From an uncultured Marivita sp. (GTDB lineage Bacteria > Pseudomonadota > Alphaproteobacteria > Rhodobacterales > Rhodobacteraceae): a stretch of DNA of 64,000 nucleotides. Below, in pieces: positions 55,190 to 62,074 of the stretch. Numbering within the stretch: position 1 is the first letter of the stretch; every line of letters begins with the position of its first letter. The translations under genes and the position numbers were made by a program. The notes below the pieces were generated by a model that searched no databases, was not told the origin of the DNA, and was given only the letters and a program-made list of their open reading frames with translations. Location of the stretch: the NCBI RefSeq assembly GCF_947488135.1, contig NZ_CANKYW010000002.1, forward strand, positions 372,001-436,000, written 5' to 3'.

Positions 55190-56080
55190 ATGACCGAACG
55201 CAAGCTCTATCTTGGGCCTCTGACCGACAACCGGCGCTGGGATCTGGTGAACATCCGCCCCGATGATGTGTTTGTGGTCACACCTCCGAAATGCGGGACC
55301 ACCTGGATGCAGACCATTGTGGCGCTGCTGTTCTCGGGTGATCCTGACGTCGAAACGGAACTGTCGGTCAAGATGCCCTGGGTCGACGTTCGCATCCGTG
55401 AGATGTCCGAAGTGGCTGCCCGGCTCGACGCGATGACCCACCGGCGCAGCATGAAAAGCCACACACCGATGGATGGCCTCCCTCTGCATCATCAGGCGCA
55501 ATATATCTGCGTGTTCCGCCATCCGCTTGATGCGCATTTCTCCTATCGCAAACATGTGCGGAACATTCCGATGTCATGGTTCGACTTGTGGTATCCTCAA
55601 GACGATACCGACGGCACCACATTTCGCCGGTTTCTCGACGGCGGAGCCGAGGGTTTCGACACGGACGCCATGCCGCTCGCGCATATCCTGCGACACTACA
55701 AAGCGGCCATGGCACGTGCTGACATGTCCAATGTGACCTTGTTTCATTATGCGGACATGAAACGCGATCTGGCAGGTACCTTCGCGAAGGTGGCCGCCCT
55801 CTTGGATATTTCGCATTCGGACGACGTAATGAAGCACCTCGTTCAGGCCGCCACCTTTGACAACATGAAAGCCAATGCCGAGCGCTATGCCCCCTCTGGC
55901 GGCAAGGGGTTCATGAAATCGGACTCCGACTTTTTCCACAGCGGCACCAACAAGAAATGGCGCGGCAAGCTGACGGATGCGGAACTGGCGGCGTATGACG
56001 CGGTGATGGACACAGAGTTGACGCCGGAGGAGCGGGATTGGTTGGAGAATGGGTCAGGCGGAAAGCATGCGGTCAGATGA
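55190..56080 (+). CDS. PAPS-dependent sulfotransferase
   Basis: A 296-residue Sulfotransfer_1-type enzyme, cytoplasmic, that moves sulfate from PAPS to a hydroxyl or amine. The start at 55190 (MTERKLYLGPLTDN) is chosen because AGGAG lies 8 bases upstream; the ATG at 55181 is too close to it. The 5'-phosphosulfate loop is VTPPKCGTTWMQTI; the 3'-phosphate site is YICVFRHPLDAHFSYRKH; near the C-terminus is the KGFMKSDSDFFHSGTNKKWRGKL region. It follows uraH by 108 bases. Its link to purines is unexplained. Confidence 0.9.
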   Translation: MTERKLYLGPLTDNRRWDLVNIRPDDVFVVTPPKCGTTWMQTIVALLFSGDPDVETELSVKMPWVDVRIREMSEVAARLDAMTHRRSMKSHTPMDGLPLHHQAQYICVFRHPLDAHFSYRKHVRNIPMSWFDLWYPQDDTDGTTFRRFLDGGAEGFDTDAMPLAHILRHYKAAMARADMSNVTLFHYADMKRDLAGTFAKVAALLDISHSDDVMKHLVQAATFDNMKANAERYAPSGGKGFMKSDSDFFHSGTNKKWRGKLTDAELAAYDAVMDTELTPEERDWLENGSGGKHAVR

Positions 56081-56176
56081 TAGTCTACGCTCGAACGCCG
56101 AGTCTCCTTCGTTCAGCTACTCGTCATGCCCGCAGCTATTCTGTTGTACCCGGCATAAAAAAGGTGTTGCTGACCG

Positions 56177-57085
56177 TCAGGCGTTCTTGATCACTGTCCC
56201 GATCCGTCCGATCACGAAATCCATGAAGAGCCGCGATTTTGGATCCTGCCTGCGCCGGTGGGTGAAGAGGCAGGCCATCTGGATTGGCACCGGGGGCGTC
56301 TGCTTCGCGACCTCGATCAGGCGCCCCGTGCGCAGGTGGTCGGCGACTTCGAAGACCGGTTTCATCGCGATGCCATGCCCGCCGAGGGCCCAGTCGGTCA
56401 GGACATCCCCATCGTCGGATTCATAGCGGCCCGTGACCTTGAACCGCTTGGGGCCATCCGGCGTTTGCAGCCGCCATTGGAATTCGGTGGCGCCGGGGAA
56501 GCGCAGGTTGAGGCATTCGTGGTTCTGTGAGATCAGCTCGTCGCCCGAATTCGGCATGCCATGCGTTCTGATATATTCGGGTGCGGCGCACAGCACGCGG
56601 TCGACATCGGCGATCTTGCGGATGCGCAGGGTGCTGTCTTCCGGCTCTCCCAGAAAGAAGGCCAGATCAAGACCCTCGGTGGTGAGGTCAACCTTACGAT
56701 CCGTCAGGCGCAATCGTACGGAGACCTCGGGGTAGTGCTTCAGAAACGCGGGCACCTGCGGCGCGATGAGGCGACGACCGACACCCAAAGGCGCGGCGAC
56801 GTAAAGCGCACCGCGGGGGTTCTCGGTGATGTTGACCACCTGCGCTTCGGCGACTTCGACGGCTTCCAGCACCTCGACCGCACCGGCGTAGAACAACCGC
56901 CCCTGTTCGGTGGGCGTCAGGTTGCGGGTGGTGCGCTGGAAGAGGCGGACCGACAGATGCTCTTCAAGCTGCGCGATCCGGGTCGAGGTGACGGCGGGCG
57001 AAATCCGCAGATCGCGACCGGCGGCGGACATGCTGCCCAATTCGTAGACACGCACGAAGGTTCTGATGTTGTCGAGATAGGACAT
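56177..57085 (-). CDS. LysR-family transcriptional regulator
   Basis: A 302-residue regulator with an N-terminal winged helix-turn-helix (VYELGSMSAAGRDLRISPAVTSTRIAQLEEHL) and a C-terminal effector-binding domain (about 90-300). It is divergent from puuD with a 101-base gap, so it is the likely regulator of urate oxidation and perhaps of the wider purine locus. The inducer is not readable; a purine or ureide is plausible. Confidence 0.92.
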   Translation of the reverse strand: MSYLDNIRTFVRVYELGSMSAAGRDLRISPAVTSTRIAQLEEHLSVRLFQRTTRNLTPTEQGRLFYAGAVEVLEAVEVAEAQVVNITENPRGALYVAAPLGVGRRLIAPQVPAFLKHYPEVSVRLRLTDRKVDLTTEGLDLAFFLGEPEDSTLRIRKIADVDRVLCAAPEYIRTHGMPNSGDELISQNHECLNLRFPGATEFQWRLQTPDGPKRFKVTGRYESDDGDVLTDWALGGHGIAMKPVFEVADHLRTGRLIEVAKQTPPVPIQMACLFTHRRRQDPKSRLFMDFVIGRIGTVIKNA

Positions 57086-57186
57086 TCTTCGGAGATTCTT
57101 GATACAGCTTGGAGTTTGATTGGAATAGCAGAATAATCGCTCTGTCGATAGTCTGGTCCAAAGCCGTCAAACCGGAGCCTTTCGCC
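57086..57186. promoter_or_regulatory. Divergent lysR / puuD intergenic region
   Basis: A 101-base gap between divergent starts. A dyad GATT (57118-57121) and AATC (57135-57138) with 13 bases between, containing TGGAATAGCAGAA, resembles a loose LysR-type site. Evidence is weak. Confidence 0.35.
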
Positions 57187-58413
57187 ATGTATGATTTCGC
57201 CGTTCTCTGGGACTGGATCGCCTTCGCGGTCCGCTGGTTGCATGTGATCACCGCGATGGCGTGGATCGGGGCGTCGTTCTATTTCATCGCGCTCGATCTG
57301 ATGCTGAAGCCTGCGCCCGACATGCCCAAGGGCGCCTCGGGAGAGGAGTGGGAAGTGCATGGCGGCGGGTTTTATCACACGACGAAGTATCTTGTGGCCC
57401 CGGACCGGTTGCCCGAACATCTGACCTGGCACAAATGGCAGAGCTATACGACTTGGCTCTCTGGGGCGGCGCTGCTCATGATCGTCTATTGGGTGGGGGG
57501 AGAGCTGTTCCTGCTCGACCCGACCAAGGCGGAACTCGCGCTCTGGCAGGGGATCGTGATCTCGGCACTGTCGCTGACGATCGGTTGGCTGCTTTACGAT
57601 TTCCTCTGCAAGTCACCGCTGGGCGAACAGCCGACGGTCTTGATGCTTTTGCTCTTCGTGATCCTTGTGGTGATGGCCTGGGGCTATGATCAGGTCTTCA
57701 CCGGGCGCGCGGCGTTGCTGCATCTGGGAGCGTTTACGGCGACGATCATGACGGCCAACGTGTTCTTCATCATCATGCCGAACCAGCGTATCGTGGTGGA
57801 TGACCTCAAGAACGGGCGCACGCCGGACCCGAAATACGGCAAGATCGCCAAGCTCCGCTCGACCCACAACAACTACCTGACGCTGCCGGTGATCTTCCTG
57901 ATGCTGTCGAACCATTACCCTCTGGCCTTCGGGACGGAGTTTGCCTGGATCATCGCGTCGCTGGTGTTCCTGATGGGGGTGACGATCCGGCACTACTTCA
58001 ACTCGATGCATGCAGGCAAAGGTCAGCCCAACTGGACCTGGGCCGTGACGGTGGTGATCTTCATCGCGATCGCGTGGTTGTCGACACTGGGCGGGGCCGA
58101 GACCTATGACGAGGCGGCGGAACGGCCCTTGACCGATTTCGAGATGCAGTTTGCTTCGGCAGACGGCTTTGAGGACGCCTACAACGTGGTGCAGGGCAAT
58201 TGTTCCATGTGCCACGCGCGCGCGCCGCTGTGGGACGGGATCCGCTGGGCGCCGAAGGGCGTGTATCTGGAGACCGAGGGCGACGTCGCACGCCACGCGG
58301 AACAGATTTACCTGCAAGCCGGTCGTAGCCACGCGATGCCGCCGCCCAATGCGATCCAGATGGATGATGATGCACGGGCGCAGATCGTGGCGTGGTATCG
58401 CGCGGTGGAGTGA
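57187..58413 (+). CDS. puuD: Membrane-bound urate hydroxylase PuuD with cytochrome c domain
   Basis: A 408-residue integral membrane protein that oxidises urate to 5-hydroxyisourate and passes electrons to the respiratory chain. The start MYDFAVLWDWIAFAVRWLHV is chosen as the conserved PuuD N-terminus. About eight membrane helices carry WLHVITAMAWIGASFYFI, with further histidines; the C-terminal domain has a single haem-c motif GNCSMCHARAPLWDG. No soluble uricase is in the window, so PuuD is the entry enzyme here. It is divergent from the LysR gene. Confidence 0.94.
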   Translation: MYDFAVLWDWIAFAVRWLHVITAMAWIGASFYFIALDLMLKPAPDMPKGASGEEWEVHGGGFYHTTKYLVAPDRLPEHLTWHKWQSYTTWLSGAALLMIVYWVGGELFLLDPTKAELALWQGIVISALSLTIGWLLYDFLCKSPLGEQPTVLMLLLFVILVVMAWGYDQVFTGRAALLHLGAFTATIMTANVFFIIMPNQRIVVDDLKNGRTPDPKYGKIAKLRSTHNNYLTLPVIFLMLSNHYPLAFGTEFAWIIASLVFLMGVTIRHYFNSMHAGKGQPNWTWAVTVVIFIAIAWLSTLGGAETYDEAAERPLTDFEMQFASADGFEDAYNVVQGNCSMCHARAPLWDGIRWAPKGVYLETEGDVARHAEQIYLQAGRSHAMPPPNAIQMDDDARAQIVAWYRAVE

Positions 58414-58634
58414 CGGGCGGGAGACTTTTCGAAAGGGGGCTATATTCTCAACTAGCCATCTGGACCGTGCCGCAGAATCTCAAAATTAACCCAATCTTAG
58501 CAGAAACTTGATTGCCTATTAAGGGCCGCGACGCAGAGACGCCTTGCAGGTTGCAAGAAAAAGTCCACATCTGGTGATAACAGTGATAAAATCGACCTTA
58601 GGCGCTCCCGCGCTAAGCAGATGTGAGGTTCAAC

Positions 58635-58685
58635 ATGTCAAAGCGAACTCATGATCTCAGGCTGGCAGCAAAGATGCGTTCTTGA
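58635..58685 (+). CDS. 16-residue leader-like ORF in the islet
   Basis: ATG at 58635 opens MSKRTHDLRLAAKMRS and stops at 58685, one base before the next ATG at 58687. A GAGGTTCAAC ribosome-site-like sequence precedes it. The tight spacing suggests translational coupling to the next ORF, but so short a frame may be chance. Confidence 0.3.
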   Translation: MSKRTHDLRLAAKMRS

Positions 58686-58686
58686 G

Positions 58687-58947
58687 ATGAAAAAGCCTAA
58701 ACTCAAAAGACCTACAAAACGAAACACAGCCAAGACCATTGTGGCTCGTGTTCGAACGATGGAGGCACCTGAGCCTATTAGGCCATGCAGGGGTCGCCTT
58801 ATCGACTATATAATCGACATGTACGACGCGCCTGATCAGGTTGAGCTTCGACGTGTCTACAGCGGGCCGGAAGGGTACAGGCAGGACGCCGTAAATATGC
58901 GAAGCTATTTTAACGCCGCCAGAAGTAAAATGCTATCTGGTGGCTAG
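58687..58947 (+). CDS. Small lysine/arginine-rich hypothetical protein in the islet
   Basis: An 86-residue basic protein. The start MKKPKLKRPTKRNTAKT at 58687 is chosen over the ATG at 58651 because of its TTGAG site and its short coupled upstream ORF. The N-terminal 30 residues are strongly basic, suggesting nucleic-acid contact; the rest includes LIDYIIDMYDAPDQVELRRVYSG. No family is recognised. Its stop overlaps the GTG start of the DUF2335-like gene by 8 bases, so the two are a coupled pair. Codon use is AT-rich and unlike its neighbours. Confidence 0.6.
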   Translation: MKKPKLKRPTKRNTAKTIVARVRTMEAPEPIRPCRGRLIDYIIDMYDAPDQVELRRVYSGPEGYRQDAVNMRSYFNAARSKMLSGG

Positions 58948-59380
58948 GGTGGGTAAGAAGCCAGACAATAAGCTGCCTCAGAAGGCCCCCGAGGCAGACA
59001 GCGATCCTCATCTCGATGATATTCTCTCCAAGCTACCAGAAGGAACGCCTCCAGAAGTCGTTGAGATGATAGCTTATCAAGCTTACTTTTCTGGGCCTCT
59101 CCCTCCACCTGGAATGTTCCAGAAATATGACGATGTTCTACCTGGTGCGGCTGATCGAATTCTTTCGATGGCCGAGCAAGAGCAATCAATTAGAAAGCGC
59201 GACAATGGATGGATTCTGATCAACGATAGCGCTCGTGTTTGGGGGAGCATCTTGGTCTCATTGGCCCTAGTCGTGGCTGGAGTCTACTGTGGCGTAATCG
59301 GTCAACCTTGGCTTGGCGCCGCGTTGGGCGGATCAGGTGTGATCGGGGTGGTAGTGAGGGCATTTAACCACAGGAAGTAA
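58940..59380 (+). CDS. DUF2335-like membrane protein in the islet
   Basis: A 146-residue protein from GTG 58940, or GTG 58949 three codons later. The middle motif FSGPLPPPGMFQKYDDVLPGAADRILSMAEQEQ is the recognisable core of DUF2335 predicted membrane proteins. It is followed by two closely spaced hydrophobic segments (VWGSILVSLALVVAGVYCGVIG and LGAALGGSGVIGVVVRAF), with a short cytoplasmic end. DUF2335 proteins are scattered, often in mobile regions, with no settled function. It is coupled to the basic ORF upstream. Confidence 0.75.
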   Translation: MARVGKKPDNKLPQKAPEADSDPHLDDILSKLPEGTPPEVVEMIAYQAYFSGPLPPPGMFQKYDDVLPGAADRILSMAEQEQSIRKRDNGWILINDSARVWGSILVSLALVVAGVYCGVIGQPWLGAALGGSGVIGVVVRAFNHRK

Positions 59381-59389
59381 CTTGATATA

Positions 59390-59497
59390 TTACTCAATAA
59401 TTCTGTTCATTTCATCAAAGAGGTAGGGAGCGATGGATACCGTCTTCCGCTTCCTCGCAGCAGCTTTAAAGTGTTCAATGTCGCTGCACATCCCCAT
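59390..59497 (-). CDS. Possible 35-residue ORF at the right end of the islet
   Basis: Minus-strand ATG at 59497 (or 59491) opens MGMCSDIEHFKAAARKRKTV, continuing to EMNRIIE and stop at 59390. The composition looks like the C-terminal tail of a real protein rather than random sequence. The start lies 6 bases inside the right junction of the insertion. A truncated gene cut by the insertion boundary is one reading; chance is another. Confidence 0.35.
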   Translation of the reverse strand: MGMCSDIEHFKAAARKRKTVSIAPYLFDEMNRIIE

Positions 59498-59516
59498 CAA
59501 ACCTTTCGAAAAGTCT

Positions 59517-59542
59517 CGCGCAAATCTCCGAAGATTTGCGCG
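59517..59542 (-). terminator. Hairpin downstream of the Fe-alcohol dehydrogenase gene
   Basis: An 11-bp perfect stem CGCGCAAATCT / AGATTTGCGCG with a 4-base loop lies 3 bases beyond the minus-strand stop at 59546. It directly abuts the split palindrome of the islet junction, so the original intergenic spot held two adjacent hairpins. Confidence 0.65.
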
Positions 59543-59545
59543 CCC

Positions 59546-60691
59546 TTACAACACTGCCTCGAAAAGCGCCCGCGTGTTGGCTTCGGTCATCTTGACCGGG
59601 TTGCCGCCCGTTGACGGGTCGTTGAGCGCATCGCGGACCAGAACGTCGAGGTTCGCGTCCTTGACGCCAAGATCGGTGAGCGTCTTCGGGATCGCGAAGC
59701 TGTCGTTGAACTGATCGACGAAAGCGCAGAACCCGTCAAATCCGCCATCGACCCCCAGATACCCGGCTGCGCGGTCGAACCGATCGCGGATGGCGTCGGC
59801 GTTGAACTTGAGCACGGCGGGCATGCAAATGGCGTTGGTCGTGCCGTGATGCGTGTGGTGATGCGCGCCAATCGGATGAGACAGCGCATGGATCGCGCCG
59901 AGGCCTTTCTGGAAGGCGGTTGCGCCCATGGCGGCGGCGCTCATCATGTTGGCTCGGGCGTCGATGTCTGACCCGTCCTTGTAAGCGCGGGGGAGGTTGT
60001 CGATCACCAGTTTCATGCCCTCGAGCGCGATGCCCTGGCTCATCGGGTGGTAATGCGGGCTGGAATAGGCTTCGACGCAATGGGCGAAGGCATCGAGCCC
60101 GGTGCCGGCAGTGATGAATTTCGGCATACCCACGGTCAGCTCTGGATCGCAGATCACCACGGCGGGGAGCATCTTAGGGTGGAAGATGATCTTCTTTTCG
60201 TGGGTTTCCGAATTGGTGATGACGCTGGCGCGGCCCACTTCGGAACCGGTGCCTGCGGTCGTGGGCACGGCGACGATGGGATGGATGCCAGCGGGGTCCG
60301 CACGGGTCCACCAATCGCCGATATCCTCGAAATCCCAGAGCGGGCGCGCCTGCCCGGCCATAAAGGCGAGCGTCTTTGCAAGGTCGAGACCGGAGCCGCC
60401 GCCAAAGGCCACGACGCCGTCGAACCCGCCCTCGCGGTAGACGCGGAGACCCTCTTCGACATTCTTTTCGTTCGGGTTCGGATCGACCTCCGAAAACATC
60501 GCGCGACCGAGGCCCGCCTGCTCGATCAGATTCAGGGTCTTGGTGGTGATCTCCATATCCGCAAGACCGCGATCCGTGACCAGAAGCGGCTTGGTGATGT
60601 TCGCGGCGATGCACGCCTCGGCGATTTCCGAGATGCGGCCTGCGCCGAAGCGGATCGAGGTGGGGTAGGACCAGTTTCCGGTGAGGGACAT
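59546..60691 (-). CDS. Iron-containing alcohol dehydrogenase
   Basis: A 381-residue group III NAD(P)-dependent alcohol dehydrogenase. The cofactor loop is VVAFGGGSGLDLAKTLAF; PTTAGTGSEVGRASVI follows; the metal site is made by DAFAHCVEAYSSP and by AIHALSHPIGAHHHTHHG, with the late HHTHHG histidine cluster. It lies 4 bases after the aldehyde dehydrogenase stop on the same strand and is the last gene of the ligase-ALDH-ADH operon. Substrate unknown, probably a gamma-glutamylated or free amino alcohol. Confidence 0.93.
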   Translation of the reverse strand: MSLTGNWSYPTSIRFGAGRISEIAEACIAANITKPLLVTDRGLADMEITTKTLNLIEQAGLGRAMFSEVDPNPNEKNVEEGLRVYREGGFDGVVAFGGGSGLDLAKTLAFMAGQARPLWDFEDIGDWWTRADPAGIHPIVAVPTTAGTGSEVGRASVITNSETHEKKIIFHPKMLPAVVICDPELTVGMPKFITAGTGLDAFAHCVEAYSSPHYHPMSQGIALEGMKLVIDNLPRAYKDGSDIDARANMMSAAAMGATAFQKGLGAIHALSHPIGAHHHTHHGTTNAICMPAVLKFNADAIRDRFDRAAGYLGVDGGFDGFCAFVDQFNDSFAIPKTLTDLGVKDANLDVLVRDALNDPSTGGNPVKMTEANTRALFEAVL

Positions 60692-60695
60692 CTGA

Positions 60696-62072
60696 TTATG
60701 CTTTCTTGAGGTGGTAGGATTTGGGGCGTGTCAGAGCCTGATACGCCAGTTTCGATAGGCCTTGGCCGCGGCCCGTGTCCTTGCAGCCGGTCCAGCAGAG
60801 CGCGGGGTCGAGGTAGTCGCAGCGGTTCATGAACACGGTGCCGGTTTCGATCCGGTCAGCGATGGCTTCGACCGCTTCGGCGTCTTTCGACCAGATGGAG
60901 GCGGTGAGGCCGAATTGGCTGTCGTTCATCAACGCGATGGCTTCGTCGTCGTCCTTGACGGGCATGATGCCGACAACGGGGCCGAAGCTTTCGTCGCGCA
61001 TGACGCGCATCTCGTGGGTGACGTTGGTCAGGATTTGCGGCGTGAGATACGCGCCGCCGTCATCGGCGGGCATCGTGTCTATATGGGCCTTGGCGCCGTC
61101 GGCCAGCGCCTCTTCGATCTGGGTGCGGACTTCCTTGGCGAACCGCACATTCGCCATCGGACCCATCGTGGTATCGGGATCGAGCGGGTTGCCGAGTTTC
61201 TGCGCCTTGACCCAAGCGACGGCCTTCTCGACGAACTGGTCGTAAAGGCTCTCATGCACATAAATCCGTTCGATCCCGCAGCAGCATTGCCCCGCGTTGA
61301 ACATTGCGCCGTCCATCAGGCCGTCCACCGCCGCGTCGACATCGGCATCGGCGCGGACATAGCCGGGGTCTTTGCCGCCGAGTTCGGTGGACACTGGCGT
61401 GAAGGTGCCCGCCGCCGCGTGCTCCATCGCTCGCCCGCCGCCGACCGAGCCGGTGAAATTGACGAAATCGACGCCACGTTCGGCGATCAGGGCGGAGGTC
61501 GTGTCATGGTCGAGGACGAGGTTCTGGAACACGTCCTCGGGAACGCCAGCGGCTTGGAACGCTTCCGCCAAATGTTCGCCCACGGCCAGCGTTTGGGCGG
61601 CGTGTTTCAGGATCACACTGTTGCCCGCGATGAGCGCTGGGGCGACGGTATTGATCGCGGTCATGTAGGGATAGTTCCACGGGGCAACGACCAGCACGAC
61701 ACCCCAGGGCACGCGCTTGATGACGCGGCGCGCGGTGGCGCTGTCTTCGATCTGCATCGGGGCGAGGCTCTTTTCGGCGACATCGGCCATGTAGGTCAGC
61801 CGTTCGTTGAAGCCGCCATATTCACCGCCATAGCGGATCGGGCGGCCCATCTGGTGCGCCAGTTCGGTTGCCATGCGGTCGGTCTGCTGGCCGATGATTT
61901 CACCCGCCTTGCGCACCAGCGCGATGCGGTCCGACACCGGGCGCGCGGCCCAGTCGGCCTGGGCGGCCTTTGCGCGCTGGGCGGCGGAAAAGGCGGCGTC
62001 GCGGCTCAGCACGTCGCGCGTGAGATACACCGATCCGTCGATCGGAGAGATCAGGTCTACTGTCTTGGTCAT
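60696..62072 (-). CDS. Aldehyde dehydrogenase (NAD-dependent)
   Basis: A 458-residue class 3-like ALDH. It has the N-terminal SPIDGSVYLTR, cofactor-site PWNYPYMTAINTVAPAL, the catalytic glutamate region VSTELGGKDPGYV and catalytic cysteine in FNAGQCCCGIERIYV. It would oxidise the aldehyde made by the adjacent alcohol dehydrogenase. Two bases separate its start from the ligase stop, so the two are tightly coupled. Confidence 0.94.
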   Translation of the reverse strand: MTKTVDLISPIDGSVYLTRDVLSRDAAFSAAQRAKAAQADWAARPVSDRIALVRKAGEIIGQQTDRMATELAHQMGRPIRYGGEYGGFNERLTYMADVAEKSLAPMQIEDSATARRVIKRVPWGVVLVVAPWNYPYMTAINTVAPALIAGNSVILKHAAQTLAVGEHLAEAFQAAGVPEDVFQNLVLDHDTTSALIAERGVDFVNFTGSVGGGRAMEHAAAGTFTPVSTELGGKDPGYVRADADVDAAVDGLMDGAMFNAGQCCCGIERIYVHESLYDQFVEKAVAWVKAQKLGNPLDPDTTMGPMANVRFAKEVRTQIEEALADGAKAHIDTMPADDGGAYLTPQILTNVTHEMRVMRDESFGPVVGIMPVKDDDEAIALMNDSQFGLTASIWSKDAEAVEAIADRIETGTVFMNRCDYLDPALCWTGCKDTGRGQGLSKLAYQALTRPKSYHLKKA

Positions 62073-62074
62073 GG

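Larger units (their letters stand above)
58421..59517. mobile_element. AT-rich islet of 1,069 bp with 8-bp target duplication in a split palindrome
   Basis: The left junction reads GAGACT+TTTCGAAA (58421-58434), the right TTTCGAAA+AGTCTC (59504-59517). Removing 58435-59503 and one TTTCGAAA copy restores GAGACTTTTCGAAAAGTCTC, a perfect 20-bp palindrome. That is the pattern of an insertion with an 8-bp duplication. The insert is visibly richer in A and T than the flanking genes, uses different codons and carries three small ORFs. It begins GGGGGCTATATTC and ends CATCAAACC; only the outer GG/CC match, so no terminal inverted repeat or transposase is seen. Confidence 0.6.

Noticed and set aside
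59433-59714. 93-codon plus-strand frame crossing the right islet junction into the alcohol dehydrogenase
   Set aside because: It reads through the terminator hairpin and antisense to a clear dehydrogenase C-terminus.
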